Origin: Asaia bogorensis
GTDB taxonomy: Bacteria; Pseudomonadota; Alphaproteobacteria; Acetobacterales; Acetobacteraceae
Direction of reading: 5' to 3'
Assembly: GCA_945861095.1 (NCBI GenBank)
Contig: CAMATI010000026.1
Coordinates: 1 to 32,346 of the forward strand
DNA: 32,346 bases
Numbering within the stretch: position 1 is the first letter of the stretch; every line of letters begins with the position of its first letter. Below, one piece after another: positions 16,329 through 23,405 of this stretch. Below the pieces are notes generated by a model that was not told where the DNA came from, made no database searches, and saw only the letters and a program-made list of their open reading frames with translations. Both the position numbers and the translations under genes were made by a program.

Positions 16329-17384
16329 ATGACCCTTCTCGCCCTGTCGCGCCACCTGGCATTTGCCCTCGGTCTGGCGCTGATATCCGCGATCGTGGTG
16401 CGGATCATGATCTCGGCCCGGGTGATGGACCGCCCGGACGCGCGCAAGGTCCATGACCGCCCGATCCCGAAAGGCGGCGGGGTTGGGGTCGTCGTCGCTT
16501 TCCTGGTCGGCATCCTGGTGCTGTACCGGTTCGCCACCTTCGCACGGATCGACGAATCCTATTTTCTCGGTGTGATCGGCGCCGCGCTCGCCATCGCCGT
16601 CATCGCCTTTCTCGACGACGTCTACGACTGGCCCTTCACCATCAAGCTCGGCACCCAGGTCGTGGCCGCATTGGTGGCGGTCGGCAGCGGACTATATGTC
16701 GCCGATGTTCGCCTGCCCTATGTCGGACCGCTGCATCTGGGGTTCCTGGGGATGGCGGTGACCGTCGTCTGGTTGCTGTTCACCACCAACGCGATGAACT
16801 TCATCGATGGGCTGAACGGCCTCGCCAGCGGGGTCACCCTGATCGCCAGCCTGTTCCTGGCCTTCATCGCGGCCCGGCACGGCGGCTGGTTCGCCTACGC
16901 GGCCTCCGGCTTGCTGGCCGCCGGACTGGCGGGTTTCCTGCCGTTCAACTTCCCGCGCGCGCGCATCTTCATGGGCGATGTCGGCAGCCAGTTCTGCGGC
17001 TTCATGCTGGCGGTGCTGGCCGTGGTCGCCAGCCGCTTCGACGGCGTGGAGCTATCGTTCCTGCTAATGCCGATGCTGCTGTCCGGCGTGCTGTTCGACG
17101 TCGCGTTCACCCTGGTCCGGCGAGCAACCCAGGGCGAGCGAGTGACACAGGCGCATCGCGGCCATTTGTATCAGGTGGCGCAGCGATCCGGCCTGCACCC
17201 GGTGTCCGTCACCCTGGTGCATTGGGGCTTCGCGACCTGGGGCGGCGTTTGCTGCCTGATCTTCATCGCCGCACCGTCCGCCTGGAAACCGTTCGTGCCG
17301 CTGCTGGTCGTGGCCCCGCAACTGGTCTGGCTGAATCTGGTGACGCAATGGGCACGCGGCGCGGCCCTGCCACGTTGGGGGTAG
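16329..17384 (+). CDS. Glycosyl-1-phosphate transferase of the WecA/MraY family
   Basis: A 351-residue polytopic membrane enzyme (about ten helices) that transfers a sugar-1-phosphate from a UDP-sugar to undecaprenyl phosphate, starting O-antigen or other surface glycan synthesis. Family motifs are all visible: D96/D97 in AFLDDVYDW, TNAMNFIDGLNGLASG at about 153-168 with D160, the GDVGS motif with D217, and the cytosolic HRGHLYQ with H276 and H279. This set matches WecA/WbpL-type GT4 enzymes rather than MraY. The start at 16329 places helix 1 at residues 8-28; no strong ribosome site precedes it, and a longer frame from 16236 is possible. It is convergent with argB, separated by a stop-overlapping hairpin. 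No sugar-modifying genes are adjacent. Confidence 0.9.
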   Translation: MTLLALSRHLAFALGLALISAIVVRIMISARVMDRPDARKVHDRPIPKGGGVGVVVAFLVGILVLYRFATFARIDESYFLGVIGAALAIAVIAFLDDVYDWPFTIKLGTQVVAALVAVGSGLYVADVRLPYVGPLHLGFLGMAVTVVWLLFTTNAMNFIDGLNGLASGVTLIASLFLAFIAARHGGWFAYAASGLLAAGLAGFLPFNFPRARIFMGDVGSQFCGFMLAVLAVVASRFDGVELSFLLMPMLLSGVLFDVAFTLVRRATQGERVTQAHRGHLYQVAQRSGLHPVSVTLVHWGFATWGGVCCLIFIAAPSAWKPFVPLLVVAPQLVWLNLVTQWARGAALPRWG

Positions 17385-17395
17385 CAGCCCCCAAC
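17374..17395. terminator. Bidirectional terminator with the stop codon in the loop
   Basis: GTTGGGGG (17374-17381) and CCCCCAAC (17388-17395) form a perfect 8-bp stem around loop TAGCAG. The TAG stop codon of the glycosyl transferase (17382-17384) lies in the loop. It sits between that gene and the convergent argB. Confidence 0.6.
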
Positions 17396-17427
17396 CGACC
17401 AGACTGGTTCGGCCCGGGCAGCCGCCC

Positions 17428-18339
17428 TTACCGCCGGATGATGGTGCCGGGTCCGCCCTCGGTGAACAGTTCCAGCAGGCAGGCATGCGGCACGCGGCCA
17501 TCCAGGATTACCGCGCCCTTGACGCCGAGCTTGACGGCCTCGACGCAGTTTTCGACTTTTGGGATCATGCCGCCGGTGATCGTGCCGTCGGCGATCCGAG
17601 CATCCACATCCGCCAGCGACAATTCCGGGATCAGGTTTTTGTCCTTGTCCAACACCCCGGGCACATCCGTCAGCATCAGCAGGCGGGTGGCGTTCAACGC
17701 GCCGGCCACCGCGGCGGCCACGGTATCGGCGTTGATGTTGTAGGTCTGCCCATCGGCGTCGACCCCGACCGGTGCGATCACCGGCACCAGACCACCGCCG
17801 GTCAGGGCATGGATCACGCGCACGTCGATATGGTCGGGTTCCCCCACGAAGCCCAGGTCCAGCGCCTGCTCTTCCCCGGTATCGGGGTTCTTCTTCATCC
17901 GGACCAGTTTCCTGGCCCGGATCATCCCGCCGTCCTTGCCGCAGATACCGACCGCGAGCGCGCCGGCGCGGGTGATCAGGTTGGACACGTATTTGTTGAC
18001 GGTGCCGGCCAGCACCATCTCCACCACCTCCATCGCCGCGGCATCGGTCACCCGCAGCCCATCGAGGAACGTGGACTGCACCGCCAGGCGCTTCAGCATC
18101 GTGTTGATCTGCGGCCCGCCGCCATGCACGATAACCGGATTCAGACCCACCTGCTTCAGCAGGGCGATGTCACGGCCGAATTCCTCGGCCAGATGCTCCT
18201 CCCCCATCGCATGACCGCCGTATTTCACAACGACGGTGGCGCCGGCATAGCGACGCAGGAACGGCAGGGCCTGGGCGAGGACGCGGGCGCGCTCTGTCGC
18301 GGCCGCCACGTCGCTGGACTGGGGGGATGCTTCGCTCAT
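17428..18339 (-). CDS. argB: Acetylglutamate kinase
   Basis: A 303-residue amino acid kinase that phosphorylates N-acetylglutamate, the second step of arginine synthesis, in the cytosol. The phosphate-binding N-terminus is [11 protein letters not shown] (K39), followed by [45 protein letters not shown] and [11 protein letters not shown], all diagnostic of ArgB. The ~30 residues before the catalytic core, with [15 protein letters not shown], match the N-terminal helix found in arginine-inhibited hexameric enzymes, so feedback control by arginine is likely (inference from family knowledge). The start at 18339 is the Met that gives this normal length; upstream codons are Arg/Pro-rich. No other arg gene is in the window. 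Confidence 0.97.
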   Translation of the reverse strand: MSEASPQSSDVAAATERARVLAQALPFLRRYAGATVVVKYGGHAMGEEHLAEEFGRDIALLKQVGLNPVIVHGGGPQINTMLKRLAVQSTFLDGLRVTDAAAMEVVEMVLAGTVNKYVSNLITRAGALAVGICGKDGGMIRARKLVRMKKNPDTGEEQALDLGFVGEPDHIDVRVIHALTGGGLVPVIAPVGVDADGQTYNINADTVAAAVAGALNATRLLMLTDVPGVLDKDKNLIPELSLADVDARIADGTITGGMIPKVENCVEAVKLGVKGAVILDGRVPHACLLELFTEGGPGTIIRR

Positions 18340-18434
18340 GGCCGCGCGTGTAGGGCGGGGTGGGTGGAGGGTCAAGGCGGGGCTTCGTCGTCTCCGCCCA
18401 TCATGCAACGCCCGCCCGCGTGACCAGGCCGCGG

Positions 18435-19343
18435 TTACCGATCGATCCGCGTGGCCTTCATGTAGAGTCCATAGGCCTGCTCATGCGCCGCTCGCGCCTC
18501 GGCCCCGCGCGGCGCCCGCAGCCTTGTTTCCTGATGATAATGATGATGCCGATCCTCGCCGCGAACGAGCAGCGCGCTGGATCGTGGTTCGGTCAACGGA
18601 CGGACATGCGCGGGGATATAGCTGATGCCGAGCCCGATGCGCCGGTCCGGGCCGCGGTTGGGGCCGGACGAATGCACGGTATGGGTGTTGTGGAACGACA
18701 TCTGACCGGCGTGCAGCGGCACGAGCGTTCCGGCATCGTCGTCCAGATGCTCCCCGATGTTCTGGCCACGGCGCGCGAGGCTCTCGGCCACGGGCTTGTC
18801 GCTGTGCGTCCACAGTCCGGCGCGATGACTGTCGGGGATCATGCGCAGGCAGCCTTCCCGCTCGCCGGCTTCCGACAGAGCGACCCACGCCGTGACCTGC
18901 TCCGCCGGGTCGAGGTTGAAATAGGCGTCGTCCTGGTGCCAGAACACACGGGCGTCGCTGTTCGCTTCCTTGATCCAGACCGTCGTGTGGTAGCACAGGA
19001 TGTCGGGGCCGAGCACGTCTTCCACGGCGTCGAGCACCGCAGGGTGATGGATGATCCCGTCGGCCCAGCGAAACAGCAGATAGGGCTTGGACCGTTCGGG
19101 GAAATCCAAAGGATGGCCCTGCGCGGCCTCGAAGGATTCCAGATCGGCACGGAAATCCGCGACCTCCTCCGGGGCCAGCACTTGGATCGGGCCGCAGAAC
19201 CCGTTGGCGCGGTACTGTTGAACCTGGGCTTCGGTCAATCGACGTGGCACGTGCGTATTCCTTCCGTTTACGGGACAAGCCCATGGCGCCGCTGTCACCC
19301 GCGCAGCCGCACCGCCGGCTGGGATATTCGGGTCAGCCGCCAT
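18435..19343 (-). CDS. PhyH-like Fe(II)/2-oxoglutarate dioxygenase
   Basis: A 302-residue phytanoyl-CoA dioxygenase family protein. The iron-binding HxD is H136-x-D138 in FWHQDDAYF. The distal His is probably H224 in HTVHSSGPN, with an Arg shortly after ([11 protein letters not shown]) to hold 2-oxoglutarate. Members hydroxylate or halogenate varied small molecules. The start at 19343 is supported by GGGAGG 5 bases upstream. It overlaps the end of the HpaB-like gene by 11 bases, showing translational coupling in one operon. The pairing suggests successive oxidations of one substrate, first by a flavin monooxygenase and then by an iron oxygenase; this is inference. The C-terminus is His-rich (EDRHHHYHQ). 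Confidence 0.88.
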   Translation of the reverse strand: MAADPNIPAGGAAARVTAAPWACPVNGRNTHVPRRLTEAQVQQYRANGFCGPIQVLAPEEVADFRADLESFEAAQGHPLDFPERSKPYLLFRWADGIIHHPAVLDAVEDVLGPDILCYHTTVWIKEANSDARVFWHQDDAYFNLDPAEQVTAWVALSEAGEREGCLRMIPDSHRAGLWTHSDKPVAESLARRGQNIGEHLDDDAGTLVPLHAGQMSFHNTHTVHSSGPNRGPDRRIGLGISYIPAHVRPLTEPRSSALLVRGEDRHHHYHQETRLRAPRGAEARAAHEQAYGLYMKATRIDR

Positions 19344-20790
19344 GATCCTCCCGCCCCAGGAAGTCCAGCACCCGATCGGTGATCTCCTTCTTGGGAAACT
19401 GCGCCGCCAGCGCCCGCGCCCGGGTCAGCGGGTCGCTCGCGAAGAAACGTTCATACAGCACCTGCCGGCTGCCGAACGACGAACATGAGATGTCCCACGC
19501 CAGATGGAACAGCTTCACCCGGTCCCGCGCACTGCTGTTGTCCGTCGCCAGATACTGCTCGATCACCGGCCCCAGCGGAGACGCGAAATCCGCCTGGGTC
19601 GGCAGGATCATCAGGCTGGAGGAACCCAGCAGTTGCAGGATCTCCACCATCCGCGGATAGGCCGTCATGAACAGGTTCCGCGTGGTCTCCGCCGGCAGCG
19701 ACGCGGGACACATCACGCCCCATTCATCCAGTTTGGCATCGGCCTCGGCCGCGCGCATGCAGGCCTTCATCAGTTCGGTGTACATGATCAACTCGCCGAT
19801 CCGCTCATCGGAATGCGGCAGATGCGAACTGCCCAGCGTTTCCGTGATCAGCAGCGCGACACCCAGCACGAGTTCGCATTTCGCCAGATTCTTCGCCGCC
19901 CCCTGGTGCGATGTGTGCGCGGAGGAATGCGTGACCGAGGCCGTGTTGTTCAGCAGGCCCACATCGCCGTGGATGAACACCCGATCCCACGGCACCAGCA
20001 CGTCGTCGAAGAAGACGATGCAGTCCATTTCCTCAAAGCGGGAGCCCAGCGGGTGGTCGAAATGGGTCTTCCCATAGTCAAAACTGTCGCGGCACAGAAA
20101 GCGCAGGCCGGGCGTGTCACAGGGCAGCGCGAAGTTCAGCGCGAAAGGGCTGTGCCCGTCCCGATGCTGCGCCAGTCGAGGCGAATAGACCGCGATTTCA
20201 TCTGCCAGCGGCCCCAATGTGGCCAGCACCCGCGCCCCGCGCACGACCAGACCGGCCGAACTCTCGCGGATGACCTGAAGCGCGGTGCCTTCCTGGAGGT
20301 TGAACATGCCGCTGACATCGCGGGATCGTTGCAGGTTGATCAGCGAATGCGTCAGCACCAGGTCGTTGGAACTGATATACTCGTAGTAACGGCGCATGTT
20401 GTCGCCGAACGCCTTCTGCCCGCGTCCGAAATAATCCGCCGCGGCGTTCCAGGCGGAAAACGTCACGTTCATGAAATCGGGGGACCGACCCATCATGCCG
20501 CAGGTGGTGCGCGCCCAGTTCAGCATCATGACGCGGCGCTGCTCCAGTTCGGTCTGGGTGCGCGGCACGATGAAGGACAATCCCAACCGCTCCCCCGACG
20601 GCGCCAGGAACGTCATTGCATCGCGATATTTCGGATCGCATTGCTGATCGTACAAGGAGGCGATGGCGCGGGCCCCGTTGGCGAGGCCCGGATGAGTGGT
20701 CACGTCGGTCACCCGCTCCCCGCGCAACCAGACCTCGGGTTTGCGTTGGCGAAGACCGTTCAGATAGTCCTGGCCCGTGCGTGCTGGCAT
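19333..20790 (-). CDS. HpaB-like FADH2-dependent monooxygenase
   Basis: A 485-residue member of the 4-hydroxyphenylacetate 3-hydroxylase (HpaB) family, which uses reduced FAD from a separate reductase to hydroxylate aromatic rings. The N-terminal TGQDYLNGLRQRKPEVWLRG is typical, as are GRSPDFMN, DNMRRYYEYISSNDLVLTHSL, the FAD loop around MDCIVFFDDVLVPWDRVF and the C-terminal domain. Of the phenol-contacting triad known from HpaB (Arg, Tyr, His), R102 and H148 are present, but the Tyr four residues after the Arg is Phe106. The substrate may therefore not be a simple phenol. The start at 20790 has AAGGGAG about 7 bases upstream. No HpaC reductase is nearby. First gene of an operon with the PhyH-like gene. 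Confidence 0.9.
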   Translation of the reverse strand: MPARTGQDYLNGLRQRKPEVWLRGERVTDVTTHPGLANGARAIASLYDQQCDPKYRDAMTFLAPSGERLGLSFIVPRTQTELEQRRVMMLNWARTTCGMMGRSPDFMNVTFSAWNAAADYFGRGQKAFGDNMRRYYEYISSNDLVLTHSLINLQRSRDVSGMFNLQEGTALQVIRESSAGLVVRGARVLATLGPLADEIAVYSPRLAQHRDGHSPFALNFALPCDTPGLRFLCRDSFDYGKTHFDHPLGSRFEEMDCIVFFDDVLVPWDRVFIHGDVGLLNNTASVTHSSAHTSHQGAAKNLAKCELVLGVALLITETLGSSHLPHSDERIGELIMYTELMKACMRAAEADAKLDEWGVMCPASLPAETTRNLFMTAYPRMVEILQLLGSSSLMILPTQADFASPLGPVIEQYLATDNSSARDRVKLFHLAWDISCSSFGSRQVLYERFFASDPLTRARALAAQFPKKEITDRVLDFLGREDHGG

Positions 20791-20841
20791 GTCGGCTCCC
20801 TTTCCCCGCGGTCCGAACGGTTGCCCGATCGGCATCCCCTC

Positions 20842-20924
20842 ATCGTCATTGGCGGACTTGATCCCTCTACCCGCCCCCCGCCGTTGCAGCGCGGGTTGCC
20901 GGGTCGAAGCTCGGCAATGACGAT
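20842..20924. repeat. REP-like palindromic element, copy 2
   Basis: Second copy of the element at 12512-12590, in the same orientation. It opens with ATCGTCATTGGCGGACTTG, shares the CTACCCGCCCC and GCGCGGGT core, and closes with GCTCGGCAATGACGAT. The terminal arms are imperfect inverted repeats. It lies in the gap between the HpaB-like gene start (20790) and the stop of the unknown 703-residue gene (21045). Confidence 0.75.
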
Positions 20925-21044
20925 AAGGGCGGTGCGTCGGTCAATGGCTCGAACCGCTTGGTGTCCTGTATGGACGTCTCGTTCAGGCCCATAGTGTTCC
21001 GGTCTCGGCGGGGGGCGGTCAAGCACCCAGGCGAAACCGGCGCG

Positions 21045-23156
21045 CTACCAACGCGCCGACCGCGCCACCATGACCGTTTTCTCCGCCACCCCGACCATGA
21101 ACGGGATATCCTCCAGCGGCCGATCGCCTGCCAACACATGCGCCAGGGTGATGAAATCCGGCCCCAGCGCCTTGCTTCCCTTCTCTTTCGCCGCCTCCGC
21201 CCACAATCCCAACAGCACCATCCGCTCGGCCCAGACCAAACGTCCGGGCGGCAGCCCTTCGGTCAGCAGCAACTGGACCGCCGCCTTGCGGTCCCGTCTT
21301 GGCGCCCGCGCGACCACCGCCCGGATCGTCGGATCGTCCTCGAACCAGGATTCCGCGAACGCCTCCTCCGTCAGCCATGCCGCGCTGCGCCGCAACGACG
21401 CCTCGATCGCCGCCGAGTTCCGCGCCGCGACTGCCAGGCCGGCGAACAACTCCTCCGCCTCCGAGCGGACACCGATCAGGCGATCGCGCCATTCCGCCCC
21501 GCCGGCATATTCCGCTACCCGCAGCAGGTTCGCGGTTGGCACCCGCCCTTCCCGCAGGCCGGTTGCGATCGCGTGCTGCACGGCAATATCGAGGTAGCGC
21601 CGATCCAGGTCGGCGACCGGGGTCTTCAGACGGATCTGGGCCAGGATGTTGTTGGTTTCACGGCGGGTTTGTTCGGGTTCGAACCAGGTGTCGCGCAGCC
21701 CGAACCCCTGCTTCAGCAACAGGCCGGCAAACACGCTCTTTCGTCCGGTTCGGGTGCTGATCAGCAGACTTTGCGCGCCCGACCCATCGATCGTGGACGC
21801 CACGATCACGATATCCGCCGCCGCCGGCCATTGCGCGCAGGCCACATCCTTCAATCGCGCCTTCCGGATCGCCTGGTCCAGCACCGGCCGCTCGGCTTCC
21901 GGCAACCAGTTCCGCACGGCGATCATCCGGCGAAGCGATTCCGGCGACACGACATCGGGCGAGGCAATCTGTTCCAGCACCGTGGCGGCCGCTTGCCGCA
22001 CGTCCCGGTCCTGATGCAGCAGCATCAACGGCACCGCTTCGCGCAGTCTGGCATGCGGGGAGCGCGCCATTTCATGCACCAGAAAGGCCATCAAACCGGA
22101 CGGCATGACCAATCCGGAGTCGCTGATCGCCTCGACGACATCGAACGCCGTCGGGGCCTGCTCCGCCATCTGCGCCAGCATCGTATGCATGGCGCCCATC
22201 AGTTCCTCGGGCATGTCTTCCGGTTGGAACCCTTCCGCGGTGTCGCCCAGTCTTTCCCGCAGGTCCGGATGGATTTCGATTTTGGCACGGACCAGGGCCG
22301 ATACCATCTCCAACCAGTCCTCCTGTCGAAGGCCGGGTGTGTCGGCGATCCCGACGATCCGCTCCTGGTAGGTGTCGGCCATGGCCTTGGCCCAATCCCA
22401 ACCGCTTTCGATCCGATAGCGAATGAGTTCGAGTTGCGCGCCGAGCAAGAAATGGAAAGCGGAGACGAGGTGGTCGTCGTGGCGTTTGGCGGTGCACGCG
22501 GCGATCGCGCCGTCCAGGATGGGCCAGAGCGTTTGCGGCGACGTTTCGAACCAGACCTGATCGTCATCGGACAGCCGCGGCCCGGATTCCTCCTTCAGGG
22601 ATCGGGCGATGGAACCGGCGATGCGCTTGATCCGCGCCGCATCGGCGGGGGTAGGAGGTGGTGGCTCCCCTGGATTTTCCCCGAAAAACGGCTGATCGCC
22701 GTCGTCGTCGTCGTCGTCTCCCAGCTCGAACATGGCTGCGATATCGTCTTCATCGAATGTCAGGATTTCGTCGAGCCATTTCTCCAGGACCCGGTTGGCG
22801 TCCTTTCGGCTGCCGGTGAACACGGCAACCTGCGCGCCAAGCACTTCCCCGTCGTCCGGCTGGTAGACCATGGCCACGGTCGCCTGAAACTTCGGGTGCA
22901 CCATCCTGATGGTGAATTCCGTTCGCTTGGCCCCGGTCATCACGGCCGCGGACCCGCCGCCTTCGAATTCCGATTCGGTCAGCGTGGTGACCGGCACCAC
23001 CTTGCGACGGCCCCGACCGGAGCCGTAGAGGGCCTCGTAAGCGTCGGTATCCTCGATATCCGAAAAATGCTCGTCCAGCATCGCTTCGGCGAATTCCAAC
23101 AACGCCTCGTCGGTCTGGTCGTTTCGCGGCGTGGGGGTCCTGGTGGACTTGGCCAT
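21045..23156 (-). CDS. Large hypothetical protein, 703 residues, with poly-Asp linker
   Basis: I do not recognise a family. The protein is soluble, with no signal peptide or membrane helix. Residues 1-140 form an acidic N-terminal region including a possible small beta domain (RTEFTIRMVHPKFQATVAMVY is part). Residues 147-154 are nearly all Asp, then comes a Pro-rich hinge (EPPPPTP). The rest is helical; EAVPLMLLHQDRDVRQAAATVLEQ near residue 370 looks like a HEAT-type repeat pair, suggesting a scaffold or binding surface. The start at 23156 is the Met after which composition becomes protein-like; GGAA lies 8 bases upstream. The opposite-strand frame of 814 codons is rich in Arg, His and Gln and is judged a shadow. 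It is divergent from mutS, with a 249-base gap. Confidence 0.72.
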   Translation of the reverse strand: MAKSTRTPTPRNDQTDEALLEFAEAMLDEHFSDIEDTDAYEALYGSGRGRRKVVPVTTLTESEFEGGGSAAVMTGAKRTEFTIRMVHPKFQATVAMVYQPDDGEVLGAQVAVFTGSRKDANRVLEKWLDEILTFDEDDIAAMFELGDDDDDDGDQPFFGENPGEPPPPTPADAARIKRIAGSIARSLKEESGPRLSDDDQVWFETSPQTLWPILDGAIAACTAKRHDDHLVSAFHFLLGAQLELIRYRIESGWDWAKAMADTYQERIVGIADTPGLRQEDWLEMVSALVRAKIEIHPDLRERLGDTAEGFQPEDMPEELMGAMHTMLAQMAEQAPTAFDVVEAISDSGLVMPSGLMAFLVHEMARSPHARLREAVPLMLLHQDRDVRQAAATVLEQIASPDVVSPESLRRMIAVRNWLPEAERPVLDQAIRKARLKDVACAQWPAAADIVIVASTIDGSGAQSLLISTRTGRKSVFAGLLLKQGFGLRDTWFEPEQTRRETNNILAQIRLKTPVADLDRRYLDIAVQHAIATGLREGRVPTANLLRVAEYAGGAEWRDRLIGVRSEAEELFAGLAVAARNSAAIEASLRRSAAWLTEEAFAESWFEDDPTIRAVVARAPRRDRKAAVQLLLTEGLPPGRLVWAERMVLLGLWAEAAKEKGSKALGPDFITLAHVLAGDRPLEDIPFMVGVAEKTVMVARSARW

Positions 23157-23405
23157 GGTCGGATTCCGGGCAGGGAGAAGGCAAAGCGCCCTCTGCTCCA
23201 TGCAGCAGGTAGCAGCACGACGGACATCGGCAAAGTGGGACGCCCGATGGGACGTGCCGCGATCCCTGCCTTCGTCCCCGCCAACGGGGCGGCCGGCCCC
23301 CGCGCGCCCGAGCGGCTGGCCTGGCATCCCGTCCACCCTTGGGGTGGAAGGGGTCGGCCGAATCGCCCAACCCTGCTTCGCAGGCCGGATGGCTCGGAGT
23401 AGACC

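Noticed and set aside
12512..20924. REP-like elements as a CRISPR array
   Set aside because: The copies are 8 kb apart, with no regular short spacing or spacers and no cas genes.
19504..20994. 496-codon plus-strand open frame over the HpaB-like gene
   Set aside because: Antisense to a clear HpaB-family protein; no motifs, shadow-like composition.
20958..23402. 814-codon plus-strand open frame opposite the 703-residue unknown gene
   Set aside because: Very rich in Arg, His, Pro and Gln, typical of an antisense frame. The minus-strand product has normal protein composition and a plausible start.
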